Shown piece by piece: positions 1-9,217 of a DNA stretch of 64,000 bases. The stretch is from G051903925 sp051903925 (GTDB lineage: Bacteria; Pseudomonadota; Alphaproteobacteria; Zavarziniales; Zavarziniaceae). Both the position numbers and the translations under genes were made by a program. The notes beneath the pieces are model-generated. The model saw nothing but the letters and a program-made list of their open reading frames with translations. It was not told where the DNA came from and made no database searches. The stretch spans positions 2,356,001-2,420,000 of the forward strand of contig NZ_CP173678.1 of NCBI RefSeq assembly GCF_051903925.1. The letters are read 5' to 3'. The first letter of the stretch is position 1. The number at the start of each line of letters is the position of its first letter.

Positions 1-47
1 ATCGCGGGACCATCGCGGTCGAGGACATCAACCAGATGCGGGGCTGA
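1..47 (+). CDS. nuoK: NADH-quinone oxidoreductase subunit K, C-terminal end (partial)
   Basis: Only the last codons of the gene lie in the window; they read RGTIAVEDINQMRG and then TGA. This is the characteristic C-terminus of NuoK, a small three-helix membrane subunit of respiratory complex I next to NuoL. The stop lies 5 bases before the nuoL start, as expected within a nuo operon. Identification rests on the short tail plus the downstream nuoLMN genes. Confidence 0.85.
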   Translation, partial: RGTIAVEDINQMRG

Positions 48-52
48 CGCGG

Positions 53-1996
53 ATGATTACCGCAATCGTCTTCCTGCCCCTTCTCGGGGCGATCCTGGCG
101 GGCTTCTTCGGCCGCATCCTGGGCAAGCGCGCCAGCCAGTGGATCACCAGCGGCCTGCTGGTGGCCGCCGCCGTGCTGTCCTGGTTCGCCTTCGTCCGCT
201 ATACGGGGCAGCCGGCGACCACGCTGCACCTGCTCGACTGGATCAATTCGGGTTCGTTCCAGGTCAGCTGGGCGCTGCGCATCGACACGCTGACCGCGAT
301 GATGCTGGTCGTGGTCACCAACGTCTCGGCGCTGGTCCACATCTATTCCGTCGGCTACATGGCGGACGATCCGCACGTGCCGCGGTTCATGGCCTATCTG
401 TCCCTGTTCACCTTCGCCATGCTGATGCTGGTGACGGCGGACAACTTCGTGCAGCTGTATTTCGGCTGGGAAGGGGTGGGCCTCGCCTCGTACCTGCTGA
501 TCGGCTTCTGGTACCAGAAGCCTTCGGCCAATGCCGCGGCGATCAAGGCGTTCGTGGTCAACCGCGTGGGCGATTTCGGCTTTGCGCTGGGCATCATGGC
601 GATCTTCCTGGTGTTCCGGGAGGTGTCGTTCGACGCCGTCTTCGCGGCGGCGCCGGCCAAGGCGGGGCAGACGTTCGACTTCCTGGGCGCGCAGTTCGAC
701 ATCCTGACGACGATCTGCCTGCTGCTCTTCGTCGGCGCCATGGGCAAGTCGGCGCAGCTCCTGCTGCACACTTGGCTGCCGGACGCGATGGAGGGGCCGA
801 CCCCCGTCTCCGCGCTGATCCATGCCGCCACGATGGTGACGGCGGGGGTGTTCATGGTCGCGCGCTGCTCGCCGATGTTCGAGCTGGCGCCGGATGCGCT
901 GACCGTGGTCACCATCGTCGGCGCGCTGACGGCCTTTTTCGCGGCCAGCGTCGGCCTGGTGCAGAACGACATCAAGCGCGTCATCGCCTATTCGACCTGC
1001 AGCCAGCTCGGCTACATGTTCTTTGCCGCCGGTGTGTCGGCCTACCAGGCCTCGGTCTTCCACCTGTTCACGCATGCCTTCTTCAAGGCGCTGCTGTTCC
1101 TGGGCGCCGGCGCCGTGATCCACGCGATGCACCACGAGCAGGACCTGCGCAACATGGGCGGGCTGTGGCGCAAGATCCCCTTCACCTATGCGATGATGTG
1201 GATCGGCTCTCTGGCCCTTGTCGGCCTGCCCTTCTTCGCCGGCTACTATTCCAAGGACGCCATCCTCGAGGCGGCCTATGCGTTCGCGGAGGTCGACCCG
1301 GCCCGTGCCGATGTCGGGCACCTGGCCTTTGCCCTGGGCATCGTCGCGGCGTTCTTCACCGCCTTCTATTCCGGCCGGCTGATCTTCATGGCCTTCCATG
1401 GCAAGCCGCACGACCATCACCATTATGACCATGCGCACGAGGCGCCCCTGGTCATGACGGTGCCGCTGCTGCTGCTGGCGGTGGGGGCGGTGGCCGCGGG
1501 CTTCACCTTCTATGACAGCTTCGTCGGCCATCACTGGAAGGAGTTCTTCGCGGGCGCCATCGTGCCGATCCGCGAGACGATGGATGCGGCCCATCATGTG
1601 CCGACCTGGGTCAAGCTGGCGCCTGCCGTCATGGGCGTGCTGGGCCTCGCCGTCTCCTGGTGGTTCTATGTGGCCCAGCCCTGGATCCCGCGTGCGCTGG
1701 CGACCGCGAACCGGCCGCTGTACCTGTTCCTGCTGAACAAGTGGTACTTCGACGAACTCTACAACCTGGTGTTCGTGAAGCCGGCCTTGTGGTTCGGTCG
1801 CCTGTTCTGGCGGCGCGGCGACCAGATGATCATCGACGGGTTCGGCCCCGATGGCGTCGCCGCGACGGTGGCGGCGACCACCCGGCAGGTCGTCCGGATC
1901 CAGACCGGGTTCATCTACCACTATGCCTTTGCCATGCTGATCGGCGTTGCCGTCCTGATCACCTGGATCTTCCTGCGCTTCGGGCCGCCCCTATGA
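53..1996 (+). CDS. nuoL: NADH-quinone oxidoreductase subunit L
   Basis: Proton-pumping antiporter-like subunit of complex I in the inner membrane, 647 aa, the normal length for NuoL. The protein is a series of hydrophobic helices with the family's conserved stretches, including FGWEGVGLASYLLIGFWY near residue 138 and the HTWLPDAMEGPTPVSALIHA block near residue 240, which carries the discontinuous-helix residues. A His-rich loop (HDHHHYDHAHE) follows about residue 454. The C-terminal part matches the long lateral helix and last transmembrane segment of NuoL. ATG lies 5 bases after nuoK and 31 bases separate its stop from nuoM. Expected to be cotranscribed with the rest of nuo upstream of the window. 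Confidence 0.97.
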   Translation: MITAIVFLPLLGAILAGFFGRILGKRASQWITSGLLVAAAVLSWFAFVRYTGQPATTLHLLDWINSGSFQVSWALRIDTLTAMMLVVVTNVSALVHIYSVGYMADDPHVPRFMAYLSLFTFAMLMLVTADNFVQLYFGWEGVGLASYLLIGFWYQKPSANAAAIKAFVVNRVGDFGFALGIMAIFLVFREVSFDAVFAAAPAKAGQTFDFLGAQFDILTTICLLLFVGAMGKSAQLLLHTWLPDAMEGPTPVSALIHAATMVTAGVFMVARCSPMFELAPDALTVVTIVGALTAFFAASVGLVQNDIKRVIAYSTCSQLGYMFFAAGVSAYQASVFHLFTHAFFKALLFLGAGAVIHAMHHEQDLRNMGGLWRKIPFTYAMMWIGSLALVGLPFFAGYYSKDAILEAAYAFAEVDPARADVGHLAFALGIVAAFFTAFYSGRLIFMAFHGKPHDHHHYDHAHEAPLVMTVPLLLLAVGAVAAGFTFYDSFVGHHWKEFFAGAIVPIRETMDAAHHVPTWVKLAPAVMGVLGLAVSWWFYVAQPWIPRALATANRPLYLFLLNKWYFDELYNLVFVKPALWFGRLFWRRGDQMIIDGFGPDGVAATVAATTRQVVRIQTGFIYHYAFAMLIGVAVLITWIFLRFGPPL

Positions 1997-2027
1997 TCGT
2001 TGACACCTTGATCCGGGGGGCACGCGC

Positions 2028-3572
2028 ATGAGCTGGCCCATCCTGTCCGTCATGACGTTCCTGCCCACCGCAGGTGCGTTGGCGATCCTGCTCCTGCGGG
2101 GAAGCGAGGCGAGCATTGCCGCGCAGGCGCGGTGGATCTCGCTGTGGACGACGATCATCACCTTTGTCGTCTCGCTCTTCGTCTGGGCCGAGTTCGACCC
2201 GACGACGCCCGCTTTCCAGATGCAGGAGACGGCGAACTGGCTGGGCCTGGGCATCCAGTACCGGATGGGCGTCGACGGCATCTCGATCCTGTTCGTGCTG
2301 CTGACCACGTTCCTGATGCCGCTGTGCATCCTGGCCAGCTGGGACTCGGTGTCGAAGCGGGTGCGCGAGTACATGGTCGCGTTCCTGGTGCTCGAGACAC
2401 TGATGCTGGGCGTGTTCTGCGCGCTCGACCTGGTGCTGTTCTACCTGTTCTTCGAAGCCGGCCTGATCCCGATGTTCCTGATCATCGGGATCTGGGGCGG
2501 GCCGCGCCGGGTCTATGCCAGCTTCAAGTTCTTCCTCTACACCCTGCTGGGCTCGGTCCTGATGCTGCTCGCCATCATGGCGATGTACTTCCAGGCCGGC
2601 ACGACCGACATCACCGTGCTGCTTGACCATGCCTTCCCGCAGGGCATGCAGTTCTGGCTATGGCTGGCCTTCTTCGCCTCCTTCGCGGTGAAGGTGCCGA
2701 TGTGGCCGGTCCATACATGGCTCCCGGATGCGCACGTGGAGGCGCCGACCGCCGGCTCCGTCATCCTGGCGGGCGTGCTGCTGAAGATGGGCGGCTATGG
2801 CTTCCTGCGCTTCTCGCTGCCCATGTTCCCGGAAGCGTCGGTGTTCTTCGCGCCGCTGATCTATGGCCTGTCGGTGGTTGCGATCCTCTACACCAGCCTG
2901 GTGGCGCTGGTGCAGCAGGACATGAAGAAGCTCATCGCCTATTCGTCGGTCGCCCACATGGGCTTCATCACGATCGGCGTGTTCACCATGACGGAGCAGG
3001 GGCTGCAGGGCGGCATCCTGCAGATGATCAGCCACGGCATCGTCTCCGGCGCGCTGTTCCTGTGCGTGGGCGTCGTCTATGACCGGATCCACAGCCGCGA
3101 GATCGCGCGCTATGGCGGCCTGGTCAACCGCATGCCGGTCTATGCCTTCGTCTTCCTGGTCTTCACCATGGCGACGATCGGCCTGCCCGGCACGTCCGGC
3201 TTCGTGGGCGAGTTCCTGATCCTGGTCGGGGCCTTCCAGGTCAGCACCTGGACGGCGACGCTGGCGACCGTCGGCGTGATCCTGGGGGCTGCCTACTCGC
3301 TGTGGCTCTATCGCCGGGTTGTGTTCGGCGAACTGGTCCATGCAGACCTGCAGACGATCGGCGACCTGACGCGGCGCGAGGTCGTGACCTTTGCCCCGCT
3401 GATCGTGCTCGCCTTCTGGATCGGCATCTATCCCTCGACCTTCATGGACGCGACGACCGCGTCGGTGCGCAACCTGATCGCACAGCATGAACGCAACCTG
3501 GCCGCCAGCCAGGCCGCGGCAGGCGCCGCAGCCCCGGCCGAGGCCGCACCCGCCGCGGCGGAGGCCCACTGA
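2028..3572 (+). CDS. nuoM: NADH-quinone oxidoreductase subunit M
   Basis: Second antiporter-like membrane subunit of complex I, 514 aa. Family landmarks are the FYLFFEAGLIPMFLIIGIWGG stretch around residue 140 (key Glu in a transmembrane helix), the HTWLPDAHVEAPTAGSVILA block near residue 228 and the AYSSVAHMGF motif near residue 304. The last 25 residues form an unusual Ala/Pro/Glu-rich hydrophilic tail (AAGAAAPAEAAPAAAEAH) beyond the last helix; it is probably disordered. The stop codon TGA shares its final A with the ATG of nuoN, so the two are translationally coupled. Confidence 0.97.
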   Translation: MSWPILSVMTFLPTAGALAILLLRGSEASIAAQARWISLWTTIITFVVSLFVWAEFDPTTPAFQMQETANWLGLGIQYRMGVDGISILFVLLTTFLMPLCILASWDSVSKRVREYMVAFLVLETLMLGVFCALDLVLFYLFFEAGLIPMFLIIGIWGGPRRVYASFKFFLYTLLGSVLMLLAIMAMYFQAGTTDITVLLDHAFPQGMQFWLWLAFFASFAVKVPMWPVHTWLPDAHVEAPTAGSVILAGVLLKMGGYGFLRFSLPMFPEASVFFAPLIYGLSVVAILYTSLVALVQQDMKKLIAYSSVAHMGFITIGVFTMTEQGLQGGILQMISHGIVSGALFLCVGVVYDRIHSREIARYGGLVNRMPVYAFVFLVFTMATIGLPGTSGFVGEFLILVGAFQVSTWTATLATVGVILGAAYSLWLYRRVVFGELVHADLQTIGDLTRREVVTFAPLIVLAFWIGIYPSTFMDATTASVRNLIAQHERNLAASQAAAGAAAPAEAAPAAAEAH

Positions 3573-5089
3573 TGATCACGCAACAGACGGTCTTCACCCT
3601 GGCGGATCTCGATTCCGTCCTGCCCGAGGTGATCGTGGCGGTGGGCGCCATGATCCTTCTGGTCTTTGGCGTGTTCCGGGGGGATTCCAGCCTCAAGACG
3701 GTGGCGCTCGGCGCCGTGCTGACCCTGGTCGCGGCCCTGCTGGTCGCGTTCACCTATGACGGGGCGGCGGTCACCTTCCAGGGCGCCTTCGCGATGGACG
3801 GCTTTGCCCGCTTCGCCAAGATCCTGATCCTGATCGGCGCCATCCTGACGCTGCCCCTGGCCCTCGACTATTTCGAGGCGGAAGGCGGCGGCCGGTTCGA
3901 GTTCCCGATCCTGGTCATGCTGGCGGTCGCGGGCATGATGATCATGGTTTCCGCCAACGACCTGATCACGCTCTATACGGGCCTGGAGCTGCAGTCCCTG
4001 TCGCTCTACGTCCTGGCGGCAATCCGGCGCGACGACGCCCGCTCGACCGAGGCGGGCCTGAAGTACTTTGTCCTGGGCGCGCTGTCGTCGGGCATGCTGC
4101 TCTACGGCGCCTCCATGGTTTACGGCTTCAGCGGCACGACGCTGTTCGACCGCATCGCCAACGTGCTGCAGACGGTGGAGGGTCCGGCACCGGTCGGCCT
4201 GATCGTGGGCCTGGTGTTCCTGATCGCGGGCTTGGCCTTCAAGGTGTCCGCCGTGCCGTTCCACATGTGGACGCCCGACGTCTACGAAGGCTCGCCCACC
4301 GCGGTGACGGCATTCTTTGCCGCGGCACCCAAGGTGGCGGCCATGGCGCTGTTCCTGCGCACGATCCTGGCCCCGTTCGGGGAGATCGGGCACGAATGGC
4401 TGCAGGTCGTCTGGATCGTGGCGCTGGCCTCGATGATCCTGGGCTCGCTGGCGGCGATCGGCCAGACCAACATCAAGCGCCTGCTGGCCTACAGTTCGAT
4501 CGGCCATATCGGCTTCGCGCTGGTGGGCCTGGCCGCGGCCAGCGTCGACCGCAATGCCGGCATGGATGCGGCCGCCCTGGCCCAGAACGTCGCCATCGCC
4601 CAGGGCGCCGTGCGCGCCGTGCTGATCTACATGGCGATCTACCTGTCGATGACGATCGGCGCGTTCTGCGTCCTGCTGGCGCTGCGCGCCAAGGGCGAGC
4701 TGCGCGAGGACATCGGCGCGCTGGCCGGTCTGTCCAAGACGCGCCCGGCCCTGGCCTTTGCCATGGCGATCTTCATGTTCTCGCTGGCCGGCATCCCGCC
4801 GCTGGCGGGCTTCTGGGGCAAGTTCTACGTCTTCATGGCGGCGATCGATGCCGGGCTCTATGTCCTGGCCGTGGCGGGTGTGCTGTCCAGCGTCATCGGC
4901 GCCTACTACTACCTGCGCATCGTCAAGCTGATGTATTTCGACGAGCCGACGGTCGCCATCGAAAGCACGCTCTCGGCGCCGTCGGGCGTGATCCTGGCCG
5001 GCACCAGCGCGTTCAACGTCCTGTTCATCCTGGCGCCCGCCCCGCTGGTGGCGGCGGCGACCGTGGCGGCGCAGGCCCTGATCCGGTGA
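3572..5089 (+). CDS. nuoN: NADH-quinone oxidoreductase subunit N
   Basis: Third antiporter-like subunit of complex I, 505 aa and strongly hydrophobic throughout. Landmarks are YTGLELQSLSLYVLAA near residue 131, the AFKVSAVPFHMWTPDVYEGS block near residue 222 and AYSSIGHIGFALVG near residue 305. It completes the nuo operon. The start overlaps the nuoM stop by one base, and the stop overlaps the GTG start of birA, so respiratory and cofactor genes are physically coupled here, an arrangement common in alphaproteobacteria. Confidence 0.97.
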   Translation: MITQQTVFTLADLDSVLPEVIVAVGAMILLVFGVFRGDSSLKTVALGAVLTLVAALLVAFTYDGAAVTFQGAFAMDGFARFAKILILIGAILTLPLALDYFEAEGGGRFEFPILVMLAVAGMMIMVSANDLITLYTGLELQSLSLYVLAAIRRDDARSTEAGLKYFVLGALSSGMLLYGASMVYGFSGTTLFDRIANVLQTVEGPAPVGLIVGLVFLIAGLAFKVSAVPFHMWTPDVYEGSPTAVTAFFAAAPKVAAMALFLRTILAPFGEIGHEWLQVVWIVALASMILGSLAAIGQTNIKRLLAYSSIGHIGFALVGLAAASVDRNAGMDAAALAQNVAIAQGAVRAVLIYMAIYLSMTIGAFCVLLALRAKGELREDIGALAGLSKTRPALAFAMAIFMFSLAGIPPLAGFWGKFYVFMAAIDAGLYVLAVAGVLSSVIGAYYYLRIVKLMYFDEPTVAIESTLSAPSGVILAGTSAFNVLFILAPAPLVAAATVAAQALIR

Positions 5090-5865
5090 GTCTGTCCGCG
5101 GGGCCGGGCATCGGAACCGTGGTCCTGCCGCCGGGCTTCACCCTGGCGGCATTCCCGGAGATCGGCTCCACCCAGGACGAGGCGAAGGCCAGGGCGGATG
5201 CCGGTGCGCCGCACGGCCTGGCCGTCTTTGCCCTGCGCCAGACCAGTGGCCGCGGCCGACGCGGCCGGGCCTGGGAGTCGCCCATCGGCAACCTGTCGGT
5301 GTCCTACCTGCTGCGCCTGGGCCTGGTCCCGGCCGAGGCTGCGCGCCTGTCCTTCCTGGCGAGCCTTGCGGTGCTGGAGACGGTCGAATCGTTCCTGCCC
5401 GGCATGACCATCGCGCTGAAGTGGCCCAACGACGTGATGGTGGAAGATCGGCCGGACGACTGGCGCAAGATCTCTGGCATCCTGCTGGAAAGCCATGGTG
5501 GGGGTGCGCATCCGGCGCTGATCTTGGGCATTGGCATCAACCTGGCCCATCATCCGGAGGGCACCGAGACGCCGGCCACCTCCATCGCCGCCTTTGCCGC
5601 GCCGCCCACGCCGGAGCAGGCGCTGGAACGCCTGACGGCGCGGCTGGCCCATTGGCTGGACGCGTTCGCTGCCGGTGGCTTCGCCGCAGTCCGCGCGGCG
5701 TGGACTGCACGGGCCCGCGGCATGGGGCAGCCGATCCGCGTCCGCCTGCCGAACCAGACCCTGCATGGCCGCTTTGCCGGCCTGGACCCGCAGGGCGCCC
5801 TGATCCTGACCGAGGCGGATGGGGCGACGCGCCTGATCACCGCCGGCGACGTCTTCTTCGGCTGA
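5086..5865 (+). CDS. birA: Biotin--[acetyl-CoA-carboxylase] ligase
   Basis: Attaches biotin to the carrier domain of acetyl-CoA carboxylase and related enzymes via biotinyl-AMP. The 259-aa product contains the biotin-protein-ligase core: the EIGSTQDEA segment near residue 25, the nucleotide/biotin loop SGRGRRGRAWES near residue 57, LKWPNDVMVE near residue 110 and the KISGILLE segment near residue 128. There is no N-terminal winged helix, so it is a catalytic-only enzyme rather than an E. coli-type repressor. The start is taken as the GTG overlapping the nuoN stop (GTGA). It sits between nuoN and coaX, the usual alphaproteobacterial order. Confidence 0.93.
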   Translation: MSLSAGPGIGTVVLPPGFTLAAFPEIGSTQDEAKARADAGAPHGLAVFALRQTSGRGRRGRAWESPIGNLSVSYLLRLGLVPAEAARLSFLASLAVLETVESFLPGMTIALKWPNDVMVEDRPDDWRKISGILLESHGGGAHPALILGIGINLAHHPEGTETPATSIAAFAAPPTPEQALERLTARLAHWLDAFAAGGFAAVRAAWTARARGMGQPIRVRLPNQTLHGRFAGLDPQGALILTEADGATRLITAGDVFFG

Positions 5866-5872
5866 GACCCCC

Positions 5873-6670
5873 ATGCTGCTTGCGATCAACGCCAACAACA
5901 CGAACATCAAGTTCTCGGTCTTTGACGGCAATACCCAGCTGTCGGAATGGCGCATCCACACGACCAACAGTCGGACGGCCGACGAATACGCCGTCTGGCT
6001 GGTCCATCTGATGGCGCTGAAGAACCTGGGGCCGGGAGACATCACGGCGGCCGTGATCGGCAGCGTCGTGCCGCAGACCATGTTCGACCTGCGCCTGCTG
6101 TGCGAGCGCTATTTCAACGCACGGCCCATCGTGATCGGGGACGAGGGCGTCGATACCGGCATCGTGATCCACATGGACCGGCCGCGCGACGTGGGTGCCG
6201 ATCGCATCTGCAACGCGATCGCCGTGCGCGAGATCCATAACGGCCCCGCCATCGTGGTCGACTTCGGCACGGCCACGACCTTCGACGTGGTCGACCAGAC
6301 GGGGGCCTATATCGGCGGCGTGATCGCGCCCGGCATCAACCTGTCGATCGAGGCGCTGCACACGGCGACCGCAAAGCTGCCGCGCATCACGGTGGAGCGC
6401 CCGGCCCGCGTCATCGGCAAGGACACGCTCTCGGCCATGCATGCCGGCGTTTTCTGGGGCTATGTCGGCCTGATCGAGGGACTGGTCGCTCGCATCAAGG
6501 CGGAATTCGGCGCGCCGATGAAGGTCTTCGCGACGGGTGGCCAGGCGCCCCTGTTCGTGGACGCGACCGACGTGATCGAGGAAGTGGCCCCCGACCTGTC
6601 CATGCGGGGCCTGTTGGCCGTCTATCGCCGCAATGCGGGCGAGATCCCGACGCGGCGGATCGCCTCGTGA
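5873..6670 (+). CDS. coaX: Type III pantothenate kinase
   Basis: Phosphorylates pantothenate, the first step of coenzyme A synthesis; 265 aa, the usual size. It has the ASKHA-fold landmarks of CoaX: the N-terminal phosphate motif, the VGADRICNAIA motif around residue 105 (catalytic Asp) and VVDFGTATTFDVV near residue 126 (monovalent-cation site). The N-terminal motif reads INANNTNIK where the family consensus is DxGNTxxK, so the conserved Asp is Asn and the Gly is Asn. The remaining motifs are intact and the operon position is typical, so I call it functional with moderate certainty. Its stop overlaps the GTG start of rnj. Confidence 0.9.
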   Translation: MLLAINANNTNIKFSVFDGNTQLSEWRIHTTNSRTADEYAVWLVHLMALKNLGPGDITAAVIGSVVPQTMFDLRLLCERYFNARPIVIGDEGVDTGIVIHMDRPRDVGADRICNAIAVREIHNGPAIVVDFGTATTFDVVDQTGAYIGGVIAPGINLSIEALHTATAKLPRITVERPARVIGKDTLSAMHAGVFWGYVGLIEGLVARIKAEFGAPMKVFATGGQAPLFVDATDVIEEVAPDLSMRGLLAVYRRNAGEIPTRRIAS

Positions 6671-8346
6671 CCGACGTCCCCTTCCGCCTGGGCTTCGATC
6701 CCGGGCCGGACGAACTGGTCTTCCTCCCCCTGGGCGGGGCTGGCGAGATCGGGATGAACCTGAACCTGTATGGCTGCGATGGCCGCTGGATCATGGTCGA
6801 TTGCGGCGTGAGCTTTGCCGAGCGGGAGACGCCCGGCATCGACCTGATCTTTCCGGACCCGGCCTTCATCGAGCAGCGCGCCGACGACCTGCTGGGCATC
6901 GTGCTGACCCATGCGCACGAGGATCACCTGGGGGCGGTGGCGCATTTGTGGCCGCGCCTGCAATGCCCGGTCTACGCGACGCCCTTCACCGCGGCCATGC
7001 TCGAATCGAAGCTGGAGGAGCAGCGCATTCGCGACCTGGTGCCCCTGCACGTCGTGCCCCTGGGGGGCACGATCGACTTGGCACCGTTCAGCATCCGCTT
7101 CGTCGCGCTGACCCATTCGATCCCCGAGCCTAACGCCCTGGCGATCAGGACACCGCAAGGGCTGGTCCTGCACACCGGCGACTGGAAGATCGATCCCGAG
7201 CCGATGCTGGGCGCACGCACCGACCAGGAGACGCTGAAGCGCCTGGGCGACGAGGGCGTGCTGGCGATGGTCTGCGATTCGACCAACGTCTTCTCGCCCG
7301 GCCGATCCGGCTCCGAAGCGACGGTGCGCGAGAGCCTGGCGCAGCTGATCGGCACGCTGCGCGGCCGGGTGGCGGTCACGACGTTCGCCTCCAACGTGGC
7401 ACGGCTGGAGAGTGTCGCGCACGCGGCGCGCCTGAACGACCGGCATCTGGTTGTGGTCGGGCGCTCGATGCACCGGGCCATCGCCTGTGCGCGCAAGGCA
7501 GGCTACATCCGCGAACTGGACAACGTCCTGGGCGAGTCCGAAGCTGGCTACCTGCCGCCCGACAAGGTCCTCTACCTCGTCACCGGCAGCCAGGGCGAGC
7601 CGCGCGGTGCCATGGCGCGAATCGCCGGGGGGGACCATCCGCATGTCGTGCTGGAACGGGGCGACACGGCCATCTTCTCGTCCAAGATCATCCCGGGCAA
7701 CGAGAAGCCGATTGGCGAGATGCACAACCGCCTCACCGCCCGCGGGGTGGAGATCCTGACCGAGCAGGACCACCTGGTGCACGTCTCCGGCCATCCCTGC
7801 CGGGACGAACTGACCGAGATGTATTCCTGGGTCCGCCCCCATATCGCCGTGCCAGTGCATGGCGAGGCGCGACACCTGGCGGAGCACCAGCGCCTGGTCC
7901 AGCACCTGAACGTGCCGGAGACGCCGCTGGTGCAGAACGGCGATATCCTGCGCCTCGCTCCTGGATCGCCGGAGCTGGTGGGGCGTGTCACCACCGGCCG
8001 GCTGGCCCTGGATGGCCGCCATCTGGTGCCGGAGGATGGCGGCGCCCTGGCGGCACGGCGGCGCCTGATGTTCGCGGGGCACGTCGTCGTCGCCCTGGTC
8101 CTGGACAAGTCCGGTCGGCTGATGGGCGCGCCGCGCGTCACGGTGGCCGGGGTGCCGGAAGCGGATGCCTGCAGCGAGGCCGTCCTGTCCGCGGTGCGTG
8201 ATGCGGTCGAACTCCTGCCGCGCAAGCGTGCCCAGGACGACGAGGCCGTGCGCGAGGCCGCGCGCAGGGCCGGTCGCCGCGCCGCGTCGGAGGCCACGGG
8301 CAAGAAGCCGATGACCGATATCCAGGTGATCCGCCTGGATCTCTGA
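6667..8346 (+). CDS. rnj: Ribonuclease J
   Basis: Metallo-beta-lactamase/beta-CASP ribonuclease of 559 aa with 5'-3' exonuclease and endonuclease activity, used in rRNA maturation and mRNA decay. The two-zinc motif THAHEDH is at residues 81-87, the CDSTNVFSPGRSGSE segment of the beta-CASP domain is near residue 205, and the VSGHPCRDEL and PVHGEARHL motifs are near residues 377 and 396. The C-terminal part is the RNase J-specific domain. Translation starts at a GTG that overlaps the coaX stop (GTGA), so expression is coupled to coaX. Alphaproteobacteria usually have RNase J at exactly this place after birA-coaX. Confidence 0.95.
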   Translation: MTDVPFRLGFDPGPDELVFLPLGGAGEIGMNLNLYGCDGRWIMVDCGVSFAERETPGIDLIFPDPAFIEQRADDLLGIVLTHAHEDHLGAVAHLWPRLQCPVYATPFTAAMLESKLEEQRIRDLVPLHVVPLGGTIDLAPFSIRFVALTHSIPEPNALAIRTPQGLVLHTGDWKIDPEPMLGARTDQETLKRLGDEGVLAMVCDSTNVFSPGRSGSEATVRESLAQLIGTLRGRVAVTTFASNVARLESVAHAARLNDRHLVVVGRSMHRAIACARKAGYIRELDNVLGESEAGYLPPDKVLYLVTGSQGEPRGAMARIAGGDHPHVVLERGDTAIFSSKIIPGNEKPIGEMHNRLTARGVEILTEQDHLVHVSGHPCRDELTEMYSWVRPHIAVPVHGEARHLAEHQRLVQHLNVPETPLVQNGDILRLAPGSPELVGRVTTGRLALDGRHLVPEDGGALAARRRLMFAGHVVVALVLDKSGRLMGAPRVTVAGVPEADACSEAVLSAVRDAVELLPRKRAQDDEAVREAARRAGRRAASEATGKKPMTDIQVIRLDL

Positions 8347-8442
8347 ATTCGTGGGTCCGCAGGGGCGGGACATGATGCGCGTTGCATCCGCGTCGTCCTT
8401 GGCCCTTCCTGGCGCGGCACGGCACTCGGGAGGGAGACGGCG

Positions 8443-8700
8443 ATGACCTGGTTCAACGTGGCGATGTTCTTTGCCGTGGGCTGGTGGATCGTCCTGTTCG
8501 CGGTGCTGCCCTGGGGCCTGCGGACACAGGACGAGTCGGGCGAGATCGTCCCCGGCACGCCGGGCAGCGCGCCCGTGGCCCCGCGCATGCTGCGGATCGT
8601 CCTGGTGACGACGCTGGTTACCTTGATCCTGCTGGCGCTGTTTGCCGGGGCGACCTATCTGGGGGTGCTGCCGCCGCTGCGGGCCCCGCTGCCGGCCTGA
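8443..8700 (+). CDS. DUF1467 family small membrane protein
   Basis: An 85-aa protein with two hydrophobic helices (about residues 5-25 and 48-75) joined by a polar loop containing WGLRTQDESGEIVPGTPGSA. This size and loop are typical of the DUF1467 family, which is common in alphaproteobacteria and normally follows rnj; its function is unknown. A good ribosome-binding site (gggaggga) precedes the ATG. In many relatives proS follows; here the block ends at a strong terminator. Confidence 0.85.
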   Translation: MTWFNVAMFFAVGWWIVLFAVLPWGLRTQDESGEIVPGTPGSAPVAPRMLRIVLVTTLVTLILLALFAGATYLGVLPPLRAPLPA

Positions 8701-8775
8701 CCGGGCCCCGGCCCGAAGCACGGGCCTGAAGCACGGGCCTGAATTACTGGCTTGGCGCGCGTGCCCTGAAATGTG

Positions 8776-8808
8776 AAAGGGCGGGACCCCCGGTCCCGCC
8801 CTTTTCTT
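8776..8808 (+). terminator. Rho-independent terminator after the nuo-rnj block
   Basis: A perfect 12-bp stem (AAGGGCGGGACC with GGTCCCGCCCTT) closes on a CCC loop and is followed by TTCTT on the + strand. It lies 76 bases after the DUF1467 gene and probably ends the nuo-birA-coaX-rnj transcript. The A-rich left flank (GAAAG) gives weaker terminator potential on the other strand. Confidence 0.85.
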
Positions 8809-8809
8809 G

Positions 8810-9217
8810 TGCGACACGCTCTCGAGGGCGCGTCTGCCTTTTCCTGTTCCGCCTCCCCAAACTCGGGCTGTAGCGCCGTGTGGCAGCCCCCTTTTGAGTG
8901 AAGAAAATATAGCTGACTCTAATTTGGATGTCACCAGTAAACGCCGTCAGATGCTCAAAATCGCGCCAAGTTGCCCAGCGCGTGTGCGTATGCGAGATGT
9001 GGAATTGTGCATCGCAGCATGGATGTTTCCAGAATCCGCGGATGGCACTTCACGCACTACTTCCGCTTTGCGCCTGAAATGGCCCCAGTCGCTGCTGCAC
9101 GATGAGTCTCCTGGATCGATCAGATCGCAGGAAACGTGGGCGTTATTGGCATGACCATTGTGGGCATCGTGCTGCGTTGCAGTGGTCGGGCGCCTGTCAA
9201 GGCGCACCGCCCGATGC
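8810..9217. other. Gene-free stretch of lower GC
   Basis: About 400 bases between the terminator and the end of the leftward ATPase gene. Composition is visibly less GC-rich than the neighbours, especially around 8895-9065 (for example GAAAATATAGCTGACTCTAA). Short open frames exist on both strands but none has a recognisable product, a good ribosome-binding site or normal third-position GC. No tRNA or clear direct repeat was found. It may be residue of a past insertion. Confidence 0.5.

Noticed and set aside
8715..8740. Two tandem copies of GAAGCACGGGCCT
   Set aside because: Only two 13-base copies in a short gap; likely slippage and no evidence of function.
6622..8934. 770-codon minus-strand frame opposite rnj
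   Set aside because: Antisense shadow of rnj and DUF1467; rich in Arg, Gln, His and Gly with no recognisable motif.
9112..9190. Plus-strand hydrophobic stretch (IAGNVGVIGMTIVGIVL) in the same gap
   Set aside because: It looks like a membrane helix but has no upstream start with a ribosome-binding site; chance reading is the simpler view.
8947..9207. 86-codon minus-strand frame in the lower-GC gap
   Set aside because: No ribosome-binding site, no hydrophobic or domain pattern, composition like random sequence. Kept only as part of the gene-free stretch.
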